Shown here piece after piece: positions 22,317-32,414 of a stretch of 32,491 bases of DNA (positions are counted from its first letter, which is position 1; each line of letters opens with the position of its first letter). Origin of the DNA: an uncultured Streptomyces sp. (lineage in GTDB: Bacteria; Actinomycetota; Actinomycetes; Streptomycetales; Streptomycetaceae); assembly GCA_946480485.1 (NCBI GenBank), contig CAMLJW010000003.1, forward strand, positions 1 through 32,491. Direction: 5' to 3'. The notes under the pieces were generated by a model. The model did not search any database, was not told the origin of the DNA, and saw only the letters and a program-made list of their open reading frames with translations. The translations under genes and the position numbers were made by a program.

Positions 22317-22651
22317 GACGCCGGCGAGGCGGAGCTGCGGGAGCGGCTGCCGCCGACGGTGGTGTGCTGGAGCTGGGGCGGACGCGGCGGTGAAACCGCG
22401 AGCGCCCACCACGCGCCCGCGCCGAACGAACCCGCGGCGCCCGTCCTCGCGGCGCCCGCATGCTCGTGCAGCTCTACCGTTGGGGGCCTGGGCGACCTCG
22501 GTACCTCGGGTACCTCGAGGACCTCTCCGAGCCGACGGCCTGGGCGGGCCGGGCGCTCGGTGCTGGATTCGTGCAGGTCAACCCACTGCCCGCGGCCTAC
22601 CCGGCGCGCCCACCCCCTTCCCCGTACCGGCCCTACCTCCCCCCTCCCCGT
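22317..22651 (+). pseudogene. malQ: Degraded 4-alpha-glucanotransferase (malQ) remnant
   Basis: Two pieces in different frames read like parts of an actinobacterial MalQ. In the frame starting at 22317 is ELRERLPPTVVCW (to 22370), resembling the end of the MalQ N-terminal segment. In the frame starting at 22460 is MLVQLY, then LGYLEDLSEPTAWAG, RALGAGFVQVNPL and PSPYRP (to about 22651), resembling the conserved vQLYslRS, GDLGDL..lawag, lGAgFvlvNPLhA and SPYlPsSRR block of the catalytic domain. Only about 30 residues separate the pieces where a full enzyme has well over 100, and the catalytic Asp/Glu region is absent. So the gene has a large internal deletion, at least one frameshift and loss of both ends. 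Recognition is from memory of the family. Confidence 0.6.
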
Positions 22652-22758
22652 CTGCACGCCCTGCTCGGCGTGGTACGCGGGCGGGCCGCCGGGGGCTCGG
22701 CACCCCGTACGGCACCCCCGGGCGCGCGACCGGATCAGGGGTTCGCTACGTTTGCATC

Positions 22759-23007
22759 GTGGACAAGAAGAACGCCCTGCGCGCCGGCGCCCTGGCCGCC
22801 GGTACGACGCTGATGATGCTGCTCATGTCGTCCCCCGCGGCCGCGCTGATCCCCGACAACGGCGACGACCCCGGCCCGGGCCTGAGCGTCGCGGAGACGC
22901 TGGGCCTCTATGTCGTGGCGCCGCTCGCGCTGTTCGCGGTCATCGCCGGCCTGGTCATGGTCTTGGACAAGTCGACGGACCGGCAGCCGAAGACCAAGCG
23001 GGGCTGA
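22759..23007 (+). CDS. Small membrane protein, 82 residues, unknown
   Basis: Short protein with a basic start (MDKKNALRAG), a hydrophobic segment (ALAAGTTLMMLLMSSPAAA) that could be a signal peptide ending near ALI, an acidic Gly/Asp/Pro loop (PDNGDDPGPG), and a second hydrophobic helix (GLYVVAPLALFAVIAGLVMVL) with a charged cytoplasmic tail DKSTDRQPKTKRG. Either a small two-helix protein or a cleaved single-span protein. The GTG at 22759 has no Shine-Dalgarno site; a -10-like TACGTT lies six bases before it, so a leaderless message is possible. Similar small proteins occur near pepN in other streptomycetes as I recall. No function known. Confidence 0.75.
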   Translation: MDKKNALRAGALAAGTTLMMLLMSSPAAALIPDNGDDPGPGLSVAETLGLYVVAPLALFAVIAGLVMVLDKSTDRQPKTKRG

Positions 23008-23069
23008 CGCCAGCGGGGCTGACGCCAGGGCCCAGGGCTCCAGCGCTCCAGCGCTTCAGGGGTTTCTTT

Positions 23070-23135
23070 CCGAGGGCGCCGTCCTTGTGTCCGTACGCGG
23101 GTTCCGCGGTACGTGGACGAGGACGGCGCCCTCGG
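23070..23135. terminator. Large compound hairpin between convergent genes
   Basis: Outer stem CCGAGGGCGCCGTCCT with AGGACGGCGCCCTCGG is a perfect 16 bp; inside it GTCCGTACGCGG pairs imperfectly with CCGCGGTACGTGGAC, making a hairpin of about 66 nt. It sits 63 bp after the small membrane protein and 174 bp after the pepN stop, so it can terminate both. A 12-bp perfect palindrome of the same core, GAGGGCGCCCTC, follows at 23148-23159. The rest of 23008-23308 holds no gene. Confidence 0.8.
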
Positions 23136-23308
23136 CGTGTTCTCAGCGAGGGCGCCCTCTCCGTACTTTCAGCCCATGGGCGTGCCGGGATGCGGGACGG
23201 TCAGCCGGCGCCGGATGGCCGGCGCCGGCCAGGCCACGATCTCCTCGCGGCCAGATCGACGGCCAGGCGGCAACCGCGGGACGTTCCTACTCCTACTCCT
23301 GCCCCCTC

Positions 23309-25912
23309 CTACTCCTGCGCCGCCGCGTCCGCCGCCTGTGCCTTCAGCGCGCGCTCGACACCGGAACGGGACTCTGAGACGAGCCGGCGCAGCGCCGCGT
23401 TCGGCTCGGCCAAGGCCAGCCAGGCGTCCGTCTTCTCCAGGGTGTCCTGGGACACCTGCACGGACGGGTAGAGGCCGACCGCGATCTGCTGGGCCATCTC
23501 GTGCGAGCGGGACTCCCAGACGTCCTTGACCGCGGCGAAGTACTTCTCCGTGTACGGGGCCAGCAGTTCGCGCTGGTCGGTCTGGACGAAGCCGCCGATC
23601 ACCGCTTCCTGTACGGCGTTCGGGAGCTTGTCGGACTCGACGACCGAGGCCCAGGCCTGCGCCTTCGCCTCCTCGGTCGGGCGGGCGGCCCGGGCGGTCG
23701 CCGCGTGGCGCTTGCCGGCGGCCGTCCTGTCCCGCTCGTACTCGCCCGCGATCTCCGCCTCGTCGAACCGGCCCACCGCCGCGAGCCGCTGTACGAACGT
23801 CCACCGGAGCTCGGTGTCGACGGCCAGCCCCTCGATGGTCTCCCGGCCGTCGAGCAGGCTCTCCAGGAGGTCCAGCTGGTCCGGTGTACGGGCGGTCGCG
23901 GCGAAGGCGCGCGCCCAGGCCAGCTGGTGGTCGCTGCCCGGCGCGGCCGAGCTCAGGTGTGCGAGGGTGGCCTCGGTCCAGCGGGTCAGGCCGGTCTCGC
24001 GCCAGGCCGGGTCCGCGTACAGCTCGAGGGCCAGCTTCGCCTGGCGGTGCAGCGACTGTACGACGCCGATGTCCGACTCCTTGCCGATGCCGGACAGCAC
24101 GAGGGACAGGTAGTCGCGGGTGGCGAGCTCCGCGTCGCGCGTCATGTCCCAGGCCGAGGCCCAGCACAGGGCACGGGGGAGGGACGCCTCGAAGTCGCCC
24201 AGGTGCCGCGTCACGAAGGCCAGCGACCGCTCGTCGAGGCGGACCTTCGCGTAGGAGAGGTCGTCGTCGTTGAGGAGCACGACCGCCGGGCGGCGCTTGC
24301 CCACCAGCCCGGGTACGGCGGTCAGTTCGCCGTCGACGTCCAGTTCGATGCGCTGGTCCCGCAGGAGCTTGCCGCTGTCATCGTCCAGGTCGTAGAGGCC
24401 GATGGCGATGCGGTGCGGGCGCAGCGTCCCACGCGGCGGAGCCGCGTCATCGGATGCGGCCCCCTTCGCGCCGGCGGGGAGGGCCGGGGCCTCCTGGCGG
24501 ACCGCGAACGACGTCATGACGCCGTTCGGGTCCGTCTCGATTTCCGGGCGGAGAATGTTGATGCCGGCGGTCTGGAGCCATTTCTCCGACCAGTTCCCCA
24601 GGTCACGCCCGCTGGTCTCCTCCAGCGCGCCAAGGAGGTCGGACAGGCGCGTGTTCCCGTACGCGTGCGTCTTGAAGTACGCCTGGACGCCCTGGAAGAA
24701 CTCGTCCATGCCGACGTACGCGACGAGCTGCTTGAGTACGCTCGCGCCCTTCGCGTAGGTGATGCCGTCGAAGTTGACGAGGACGTCGTCGAGATCGCGG
24801 ATCTCGGCCATGATCGGGTGGGTCGAGGGAAGCTGGTCCTGGCGGTACGCCCAGGTCTTCATCTGGTTCGCGAAGGTGGTCCACGCGTGCGGCCACCGCG
24901 ACTCGGGGGAGTACGCCTGGCAGGCGATGGAGGTGTAGGTGGCGAACGACTCGTTCAGCCACAGGTCGTTCCACCACTCCATGGTCACGAGATCGCCGAA
25001 CCACATGTGGGCCAGCTCGTGCAGGATGGTCTCGGCGCGCGTCTCGTACGCGGCGTCCGTCACCTTCGACCGGAAGACGTACTGGTCGCGAATGGTGACC
25101 GCGCCCGCGTTCTCCATCGCGCCCGCGTTGAACTCCGGCACGAAGAGCTGGTCGTACTTCTTGAACGGGTACGCGTAGTCGAACTTCTCCTGGAACCACT
25201 CGAAGCCCTGCCGCGTGACCTCGAAGATCGCGTCCGAGTCGAGGAACTCGGCGAGGGAGGGGCGGCAGTAGATGCCGAGCGGGACGGACTGCCCGTTCTT
25301 CTCGTACATGCTGTGGACGCAGTGGTACGGCCCGACGACGAGCGCGGTGATGTACGTGGAGATCCGAGGCGTCGGCTCGAAGACCCAGATACCGTCCTTG
25401 GGTCCGGGCGTCGGCGAGTTGGAAATGACCGTCCAGCCGGTGGGCGCCTTCACGGTGAACTGGAAGGTGGCCTTCAGGTCGGGCTGCTCGAAGGACGCGA
25501 ACACGCGGCGGGCGTCCGGCACCTCGAACTGCGTGTAGAGGTACGCCTGTTGGTCGACGGGGTCGACGAACCGGTGCAGCCCCTCACCGGTGTTGGTGTA
25601 CGCGCAGTCGGCCACGACCCGCAGGACATTGCGCCCCTCCAGGATGCCCGGGAGCGTGATCCGCGAGTCCTTGAAGACCTCGGCGGGGTCGAGCTGGTCG
25701 CCGTTGAGGGTGACCTCGTGGACGGTCGGGGCCACCAGATCGATGAAGGACTCGGCGCCGTTCTCGGCCGAGTCGAACCGCACCGTGGTCACGGACCGGT
25801 AGGTTCCGCCCTCCTGCGCGCCGGAGAGGTCGAGATCGATCTCGTACGAGTCAACGCTGAGCAGCTTCGCCCGCTGCTGAGCCTCTTCGCGGGTCAGGTT
25901 TGTGCCAGGCAC
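23309..25912 (-). CDS. pepN: Aminopeptidase N (M1 family), copy 1
   Basis: Zinc metallopeptidase of 867 residues, cytoplasmic, removing N-terminal residues from peptides. The exopeptidase motif GAMEN is at 264-268 and the zinc site is HELAH (His298, Glu299, His302) with Glu321 as third ligand in WLNESF. Length and the long helical C-terminal domain fit the four-domain actinobacterial PepN. GTG 25912 follows GAGGAG with an eight-base spacer, and the first residues MPGTNLTREEA match the start of the paralogue at 27347-29929. No signal peptide. It is separated from asd by a terminator and its own upstream region (25913-26058), so it is probably transcribed alone. Confidence 0.97.
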   Translation of the reverse strand: MPGTNLTREEAQQRAKLLSVDSYEIDLDLSGAQEGGTYRSVTTVRFDSAENGAESFIDLVAPTVHEVTLNGDQLDPAEVFKDSRITLPGILEGRNVLRVVADCAYTNTGEGLHRFVDPVDQQAYLYTQFEVPDARRVFASFEQPDLKATFQFTVKAPTGWTVISNSPTPGPKDGIWVFEPTPRISTYITALVVGPYHCVHSMYEKNGQSVPLGIYCRPSLAEFLDSDAIFEVTRQGFEWFQEKFDYAYPFKKYDQLFVPEFNAGAMENAGAVTIRDQYVFRSKVTDAAYETRAETILHELAHMWFGDLVTMEWWNDLWLNESFATYTSIACQAYSPESRWPHAWTTFANQMKTWAYRQDQLPSTHPIMAEIRDLDDVLVNFDGITYAKGASVLKQLVAYVGMDEFFQGVQAYFKTHAYGNTRLSDLLGALEETSGRDLGNWSEKWLQTAGINILRPEIETDPNGVMTSFAVRQEAPALPAGAKGAASDDAAPPRGTLRPHRIAIGLYDLDDDSGKLLRDQRIELDVDGELTAVPGLVGKRRPAVVLLNDDDLSYAKVRLDERSLAFVTRHLGDFEASLPRALCWASAWDMTRDAELATRDYLSLVLSGIGKESDIGVVQSLHRQAKLALELYADPAWRETGLTRWTEATLAHLSSAAPGSDHQLAWARAFAATARTPDQLDLLESLLDGRETIEGLAVDTELRWTFVQRLAAVGRFDEAEIAGEYERDRTAAGKRHAATARAARPTEEAKAQAWASVVESDKLPNAVQEAVIGGFVQTDQRELLAPYTEKYFAAVKDVWESRSHEMAQQIAVGLYPSVQVSQDTLEKTDAWLALAEPNAALRRLVSESRSGVERALKAQAADAAAQE

Positions 25913-26058
25913 GCGGTCATCTCCTCGTTATGTGTCGGTTGTGTCATCCTTCCACGGGAGCTTCCCGCGATGCGATGTCCGTTTCCCGCCGGTGACCGAA
26001 CCCCCGCGGGCCCCCCGTGTGTGCATGTACATGACGTATACGCATCGCCCCATCACAA

Positions 26059-26088
26059 GGGGGCGGTCACCGTACGGTGACCGCCCCC
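26059..26088. terminator. Perfect 30-bp palindrome downstream of asd
   Basis: GGGGGCGGTCACCGT is followed at once by its exact complement ACGGTGACCGCCCCC. It begins 18 bp beyond the asd stop and should end asd transcription before the pepN promoter region. A stem this regular with no dedicated loop would fold with a GTAC tip. Confidence 0.9.
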
Positions 26089-26106
26089 TGCGCGTACGGG
26101 AAGGCG

Positions 26107-27180
<1,074 letters not shown>

Positions 27181-27262
27181 TGCGTCTGTCCCCGGTCCGG
27201 CTGTCCAATCCGTCGCCGTGTTGCCCGAGGAGTGGGACGGTGCGCCCCGCCGGATGTGACGT

Positions 27263-27328
27263 ACGTCTCGGTCGGACGTCTCGGTCCGAACCGGCGTCCT
27301 GGAGAATCCGCACCGGCGTCCCGGAGAA
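27263..27328. repeat. Further tandem duplications in the asd/pepN2 spacer
   Basis: ACGTCTCGGTCGG at 27263-27275 is followed at once by ACGTCTCGGTCCG at 27276-27288. Then ACCGGCGTCCTGGAGAA at 27290-27306 recurs at 27312-27328 with one mismatch, a 22-bp period. The spacer 27124-27346 has no gene. Confidence 0.85.
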
Positions 27329-27346
27329 GACGCGGCGAGCGGGCCC

Positions 27347-29929
27347 TCACTCGCCGGCGCCCGCGGCGTCACACGCCTGCCCCCGCAGCGTGCGGGCGAG
27401 GTCGTCCCTCGCTTCCAGGACGAGCCGGCGCAGGGCCGGTGCCGCGGTCTTGTGCGAGGCCAGCCACGCGTCCGTCGCGTCCAGGGTCTGCTGCGAGTCC
27501 TGGAGGAACGGGAACAGTCCCTTGACCACGTCCATGGCGATCTGGATGGACCGCTCGTCCCATACGCGCTCGATCGCCTCGAAGTACTTGGCGGTGTACG
27601 GAGCGCCGAGCTCCCGCTGAGACGGCTGTGCGAAGCCCGCGATCGTCGCCTCGACCAGTGCGTTGGACAGCGTGTCCGACTCGACGACGGCCGCCCACGC
27701 CTGGTCCTTGACCGCGGCGGAGGGCCGGGCGGCGAGGCAGCGGACCTGGTGGCGCTTGCCCGACGCCGTGTCGTCGCGCGCCAGCTCGGCGTCGAGCACG
27801 GCCTCGTCGGCGGCGCCGTGCGCGGCGAGCGGCTCGAGGAACGCCCAGCGCAACTCCTGGTCCACCTCCAGCCCGTCGATCTCGGCCGTGCCGTCCAGCA
27901 GGCCCCGCAGCAGCTGCAGATCGCCCTCGTTCGAAGCGACCGCTGCGACGAACCGCGCCCACGTCAGCTGGTGCTGACTGCCGGGCTCGGCCAGCCGCAG
28001 CTCCCGCAGGGCGCCGTCGGCGAGCAGCGGTCCGCCTGTGTCCCGCCACTCGGGCGCCGCGTAGCGCGTGAGCGCGGAGTTCGCCCATGCCTGCAGCATC
28101 AGGAGTACACCGATGTCGGTCTCGCGGCCCGCGAAGCGCAGGACGAGATCGATGAAGTCACGGGCCGGCATCAGGGCGTCACGGGTCAGGTTCCACAGCG
28201 CCGACCAGCACAGCGCACGGGCGAGCGGGTCGGTGATGTCCCCGAGCCGCTCCCGCAGCGTAGCCAGCGAGCCCGCGTCGAAACGGATCTTGCAGTACGT
28301 CAGGTCGTCGTCGTTGACCAGCACCAGCTCGGGGGCGTCGGCACCGGCCAGCTCGGCCACCACCGTGCGCGGGCCGTCGACGTCCACCTCGGCGAGCGCG
28401 AACCGCTCCAGGGGGCCATCCGTGCCGGCTCGCCGGTAGAGGCCCACCGCCACCCGGTGCGGCCGCAGCTCGGGGTGTGACTCGGCGGCCTCCTGGAGGA
28501 CCGCGAGCTCGGCGATCCGCCCGTCGGAGCCCAACACCACTTGTGGGGTAAGTGAGTTGACGCCGGCCGTCTGCAGCCAGGCCCGCGACCACGCCGCCAT
28601 GTCGCGCCCGCTCGTCTCCTCCAGTACGGAGAGGAGGTCTTGGAGGCGCGTGTTGCCGTAGGCGTGCCGCTTGAAGTAGCGGCGGGCGCCCTCCAGGAAG
28701 GCGTCCCGTCCGACGTAGGCCACCAGCTGCTTGAGAACAGAGGCGCCCTTGGCGTACGTGATCCCGTCGAAGTTCAGCTTGGCGTCCTCCAGGTCACGGA
28801 TGTCGGCCGTGATCGGGTGCGTGGAGGGCAGTTGGTCCGCGCGGTACGCCCATGCCTTGCGGTTGTTGGCGAAAGTGATCCAGGCGTTGGTGAAGCGCGT
28901 CGCCTCGGCCGCCGAGAAGGTTCCCATGAAGTCGGCGAAGGACTCCTTGAGCCACAGGTCGTCCCACCACTCCATGGTGACGAGGTCACCGAACCACATG
29001 TGCGCCATCTCGTGCAGGATGACATTCGCCCGGCGCTCGTACGACGCCTGTGTCACCTTGCCGCGGAAGATGAACTCCTCGCGGAAGGTCACACAGCCCG
29101 GGTTCTCCATCGCGCCGAGGTTGTACTCCGGCACGAAGGCCTGGTCGTACTTCCCGAACGGGTACGGGTAGTCGAAGTGGTCGTGGAAGAAGTCCAGCCC
29201 CTGCTTGGTCACCAGGAACACGTCGTCGGCGTCGAAGTGCCGGGCCAGGCCCTTGCGGCACAGGGCGCCGAGGGGGATCTCCAGCGTCGTACCGTCCTCG
29301 AAGGTGCGGGAGTAGCGGTCCGTCACGTAGTGGTACGGGCCCGCGACGAACGCCGTGATGTACGTCGGGATGGGTTTGGTCTCGGCGAACCGCCATACCC
29401 CGTCGTGCTGTTCACCGACGCCGTTGCTCCACACCACCCAGCCCTCGGGGGCGCGGACCTCGAACCGGAAGGGCGCCTTGAGGTCCGGCTGCTCGAAGCC
29501 CGCGAAAACGCGGCGGGAGTCGGCCGGCTCGTACTGCGTGTAGAGGTAGACCTCGCCGTCCTCGGGGTCCACGAAGCGGTGCATGCCCTCGCCGGTGCGG
29601 CTGTAGGCGCACTGGGCGTCGACCATGAGTTCGTTGTCGTCGCCGAGGTCCTCCAGGAGGATGCGGGAGCCGTCGAAGACGGCGCCCGGGTCCAGGTCCT
29701 TGCCGTTCAGGGAGACGGCGGTGACGCTCGGCGCGATCAGGTCCGCGAAGCTGGTGGCGCCCGGCTCGGCGCAGCGGAAGCGGATGGTCGTCACCGACCG
29801 GAACGTCGGCGGCTCGGTGTCCGTGCCGCCCAGGGCGGAGCGCAGGTCGAGGGACACCTCGTACCCGTCGACGGACAGCAGGGCGGCCCGCTCGCGGGCC
29901 TCGTCGCGGGACAGATTCTCACCGGGCAC
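27347..29929 (-). CDS. Aminopeptidase N (M1 family), copy 2
   Basis: Second full-length M1 aminopeptidase, 860 residues, with the same domain plan as copy 1. GAMEN is at 272-276, HEMAH at 306-310 and the third zinc ligand Glu329 in WLKESF, so it should be active. By eye it shares long stretches with copy 1, including its start (MPGENLSRDEARERAALLSVDGYE against MPGTNLTREEAQQRAKLLSVDSYE), yet differs enough through the C-terminal domain that it is an old rather than recent duplication. GTG 29929 is chosen because GAGGGAG lies eight bases upstream and because it aligns with copy 1; in-frame codons farther upstream look non-coding. It is divergent from the DsbA-like gene. Different substrate preference is likely but unknown. 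Confidence 0.95.
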   Translation of the reverse strand: MPGENLSRDEARERAALLSVDGYEVSLDLRSALGGTDTEPPTFRSVTTIRFRCAEPGATSFADLIAPSVTAVSLNGKDLDPGAVFDGSRILLEDLGDDNELMVDAQCAYSRTGEGMHRFVDPEDGEVYLYTQYEPADSRRVFAGFEQPDLKAPFRFEVRAPEGWVVWSNGVGEQHDGVWRFAETKPIPTYITAFVAGPYHYVTDRYSRTFEDGTTLEIPLGALCRKGLARHFDADDVFLVTKQGLDFFHDHFDYPYPFGKYDQAFVPEYNLGAMENPGCVTFREEFIFRGKVTQASYERRANVILHEMAHMWFGDLVTMEWWDDLWLKESFADFMGTFSAAEATRFTNAWITFANNRKAWAYRADQLPSTHPITADIRDLEDAKLNFDGITYAKGASVLKQLVAYVGRDAFLEGARRYFKRHAYGNTRLQDLLSVLEETSGRDMAAWSRAWLQTAGVNSLTPQVVLGSDGRIAELAVLQEAAESHPELRPHRVAVGLYRRAGTDGPLERFALAEVDVDGPRTVVAELAGADAPELVLVNDDDLTYCKIRFDAGSLATLRERLGDITDPLARALCWSALWNLTRDALMPARDFIDLVLRFAGRETDIGVLLMLQAWANSALTRYAAPEWRDTGGPLLADGALRELRLAEPGSQHQLTWARFVAAVASNEGDLQLLRGLLDGTAEIDGLEVDQELRWAFLEPLAAHGAADEAVLDAELARDDTASGKRHQVRCLAARPSAAVKDQAWAAVVESDTLSNALVEATIAGFAQPSQRELGAPYTAKYFEAIERVWDERSIQIAMDVVKGLFPFLQDSQQTLDATDAWLASHKTAAPALRRLVLEARDDLARTLRGQACDAAGAGE

Positions 29930-30148
29930 GGGCGGCACTCCCTCGTGGCTGCATGCTGGTTGATGACTGGTACGGGGCTGGTTGTGTGGCTGGCTGGGCG
30001 ACTCCTTCGACCAGCACCGATCCTGCCATGTGCCACTGACACCTGACACCTGGGAATGGACCGCGTGACCGACGGTGTTGGCGCTGATAGACAGCACCCG
30101 AGTCCCTCACCGCGCTCAGCGCCCGTACCGCCGTCACGTAGGAGAGCC

Positions 30149-30805
30149 ATGTCCGAGCAGACCTGCGGCAAGACCCCCGTCGACTTCTGGTTCGACCCGC
30201 TGTGTCCTTGGGCGTGGATCACCTCGCGCTGGGTCCTGGAGGTGGAGAAGGTCCGCGACATCGAGGTCCGCTGGCACATCATGAGCCTCGCCGTGCTGAA
30301 CGAGCCGAAGCTGGACGAGCTGCCCGAGGGGTACCGTGAGCTGCTGTCCACCAAGGCCTGGGCTCCGGTCCGCGTGGTGACCGCCGCCTGGCAGAAGCAC
30401 GGCGCCGAGGTCCTCGGCCCGCTCTACACGGCGATGGGCATCCGCTTCCACAACCAGGGCGAGGGCCCGACCCGCGAGGCGATAGCGGCCGCCCTCGACG
30501 AAGCCGGCCTCCCGGCGGACCTGATCGAGTACGTGGACCAGGAGGACTTCGAGTACGACGCCGAACTGCGCGCCTCCCACAAGGAAGGCATCGACAAGGT
30601 CGGTCAGGACGTCGGCACCCCGGTCATCGCCGTCCCCGGCTCCGACGGCGAACAGCTCGCCTTCTTCGGCCCGGTCGTCACCCCGGCCCCCAAGGGTGAG
30701 GAGGCCGCCAGGCTCTGGGACGGCACACTGATGGTCGCCTCGATCCCGGGCTTCTACGAGATCAAGCGCACGCGGACGGGCGGCCCGGACTTCAGCAACC
30801 TGTGA
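30149..30805 (+). CDS. DsbA-family protein resembling mycothiol-dependent nitroreductase (Rv2466c type)
   Basis: Cytoplasmic thioredoxin-fold protein of 218 residues. It follows the Rv2466c pattern closely: VDFWFDPLCPWAWITSRW at the start, LEVEKVRDIEVRWHIMSLAVLNE, LYTAMGIRFHNQG, DVGTPVIAVPG (the cis-Pro loop), and a C-terminal FYEIKRTRTGGPDF. Rv2466c uses mycothiol with a CPWC active site. Here the motif is Cys19-Pro-Trp-Ala22, so the resolving Cys is absent and a monothiol mechanism via mycothiol mixed disulfide would be needed. ATG 30149 follows GTAGGAG. Single gene, divergent from pepN2 with a 219-bp spacer; no clear terminator, only a short GCGCCC-AGC-GGGCGC hairpin at 30875-30889. Confidence 0.92.
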   Translation: MSEQTCGKTPVDFWFDPLCPWAWITSRWVLEVEKVRDIEVRWHIMSLAVLNEPKLDELPEGYRELLSTKAWAPVRVVTAAWQKHGAEVLGPLYTAMGIRFHNQGEGPTREAIAAALDEAGLPADLIEYVDQEDFEYDAELRASHKEGIDKVGQDVGTPVIAVPGSDGEQLAFFGPVVTPAPKGEEAARLWDGTLMVASIPGFYEIKRTRTGGPDFSNL

Positions 30806-30959
30806 GCTCCCGCGTCGGCTGCCGCCCCGCCCCGTCTCGACCCGCCGGCGCCGCCCGCCCTGCCTGCCCGCGAGGCGCCCAGCGGGCGCGTGGCGCGTCG
30901 CGCGCAGGAGCACGCGCACGCCGTGAGCGAATGGTACCGGGCCTTATCTTGCGTTTGGG

Positions 30960-32306
30960 CTATCTGGCGGGCAACAGAGATGGCGGAGCGATCAGCCGTG
31001 CCCGTTCATAGAGTTCCCTCGCTGTTGGGTTAGCCAGGTGGGGACGAATCAGCTTAAACATGTTCTGCACTCGCTGATCTGCACGCCCGGATTGGACAAG
31101 TGGGTAATCATCGAGTGCGAGATTCCACGTTGCGCATGCGGCTTCCAAATGCCCAATGGAAAGTTGGCGCTCCGCAAGGATGGTGCGATGGTGGACGCGC
31201 GTACGGCGGTAAACGTTGTACCGCAACTTATCGGCCTGCTGCATTGCCTCAACGGCGCCCGTAACGTCGCCCAGTTCGTACCGCACTTGACTCGTATGGT
31301 AATTCAAGGCGGCAGGGTCGTACGAACCAAAGATCTTTGCTCGGGATTCTGCCTTGTCCATTGCACCTTCGGCTTCCCGAAGGTGCATAAGAGCCTTATT
31401 GCGTTCACCGATTTGAGCGGCAGCGTGCGCCTGTTGGCCAGCAAGGAAAGCGCGCATACGGGGGCCCGCATTCGGGGAGGCGGCAGCGGCAGCATCGGCT
31501 AGGCGCATTGCCTCTCGTCCATGCCCTAGGTCTACGGCTTGAACGCTCATTCCTCGCAGCGTTGTGCAGTACGTCAGATGGTCCTCTGACGCTCCGGCCA
31601 GCTCCAACGCTTTCAGATAGTATTGCTGGGCCATCCCTTGAACGCCCTCATCCACGGCCATATAACCGGTGAGATAGCAGAGATCAGAAGCCGCCGCCAT
31701 CATCGCCTTGCGAACGTGGTCGGGAGCGTCCGCCCGAAGATAGGGGGCCACTGTATTCACGAGGAATGCGGCGGCCATGGGGCGCGCATGTCGTCCGCCG
31801 AATTGGTCGTCAAGGTCGGATACTCGTTCGGTCATGGCAATGACCATGTCCACCTCGGCCATTCCCACCCGCTGTGTCTGGCCTTTCTGAACGGCTTCCA
31901 TACGACCAATGACGTCCGGCCAATTAGGCACGGTGAGGGCAACGGAGAAAAGACCTGCGCCTAGCACGCTACGGCGGGACGGGTCCATATCGTGTCTCCC
32001 AAGATCCATGAGCCCTTCCACCGTACTCGGATGGGCTTTCGGCTGATACTGGGGTGTAGGAAATCCAGCTTGGGCGTGCGTGATAGGGCGATGCAGTCGG
32101 CGGGACAAGGCTTCCACGACCAACGGCCGCACAGCCTCTTTCGGCATGTGCCCCTTGAGCCATTGATGAACAGACGGTTCCCGGTAGTTGAGTGGCGTTC
32201 CGCGTTCCGTGCCTACACGGTTCACGTCCTGGGCGAACTGGCGCAGCGTCCACCCGGTCTCGCGGTACAGCCGCTCAAGATCGGTGTTCGGTTCCTGCGT
32301 GCTCAC
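30960..32306 (-). CDS. HTH regulator with TPR-like domain, probably of accessory origin
   Basis: Protein of 448 residues. Residues about 8-80 resemble an XRE-like helix-turn-helix (LYRETGWTLRQFAQDVNR ... EPSVHQWLKGHMPKEAVRP). Then comes DPSRRSVLGAGLFSVAL (109-123), which mimics a twin-arginine signal but lies internally, so true export is unlikely. Residues about 150-448 are helical repeats of TPR type (MAQQYYLKALELAGASEDH, GHGREAMRLADAAAAA, GDVTGAVEAMQQADK). Such proteins are common Streptomyces regulators, often near integrated elements or peptide-signalling genes. GTG 32306 follows GAGGAG by 11 bases, with AAGG nearer. Codon use is clearly AT-richer than the neighbours (many GAT, AAT, CTT, TTT codons), which suggests transfer. 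Target unknown. Confidence 0.8.
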   Translation of the reverse strand: MSTQEPNTDLERLYRETGWTLRQFAQDVNRVGTERGTPLNYREPSVHQWLKGHMPKEAVRPLVVEALSRRLHRPITHAQAGFPTPQYQPKAHPSTVEGLMDLGRHDMDPSRRSVLGAGLFSVALTVPNWPDVIGRMEAVQKGQTQRVGMAEVDMVIAMTERVSDLDDQFGGRHARPMAAAFLVNTVAPYLRADAPDHVRKAMMAAASDLCYLTGYMAVDEGVQGMAQQYYLKALELAGASEDHLTYCTTLRGMSVQAVDLGHGREAMRLADAAAAASPNAGPRMRAFLAGQQAHAAAQIGERNKALMHLREAEGAMDKAESRAKIFGSYDPAALNYHTSQVRYELGDVTGAVEAMQQADKLRYNVYRRTRVHHRTILAERQLSIGHLEAACATWNLALDDYPLVQSGRADQRVQNMFKLIRPHLANPTARELYERARLIAPPSLLPAR

Positions 32307-32337
32307 TGGGCCTTCAACTCCTCGTGCTGGCGTGGCA

Positions 32338-32352
32338 CTTAAAGCTCTTAAA
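32338..32352. promoter_or_regulatory. Direct repeat CTTAAA-gct-CTTAAA upstream of the HTH/TPR gene
   Basis: CTTAAA occurs twice with a 9-bp period, 31 bp upstream of the regulator start, in an AT-rich patch. On the gene's own strand it reads TTTAAG twice. Candidate autoregulatory operator or promoter element; too short to be certain. Confidence 0.4.
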
Positions 32353-32414
32353 TCCTGCTGCCGCTTCAACGGTACCGCCGTGTGTAGCGGTGAGGTTGCT
32401 TAGAGCAGCAAGGA

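Noticed and set aside
23501..26080. 859-residue plus-strand open frame opposite pepN
   Set aside because: Shadow of a well-supported M1 aminopeptidase.
30960..32306. Regulator as a Tat-exported protein because of SRRSVLGAGLFSVAL
   Set aside because: The motif is at residues 110-124 behind an HTH domain, so it is not an N-terminal signal peptide.
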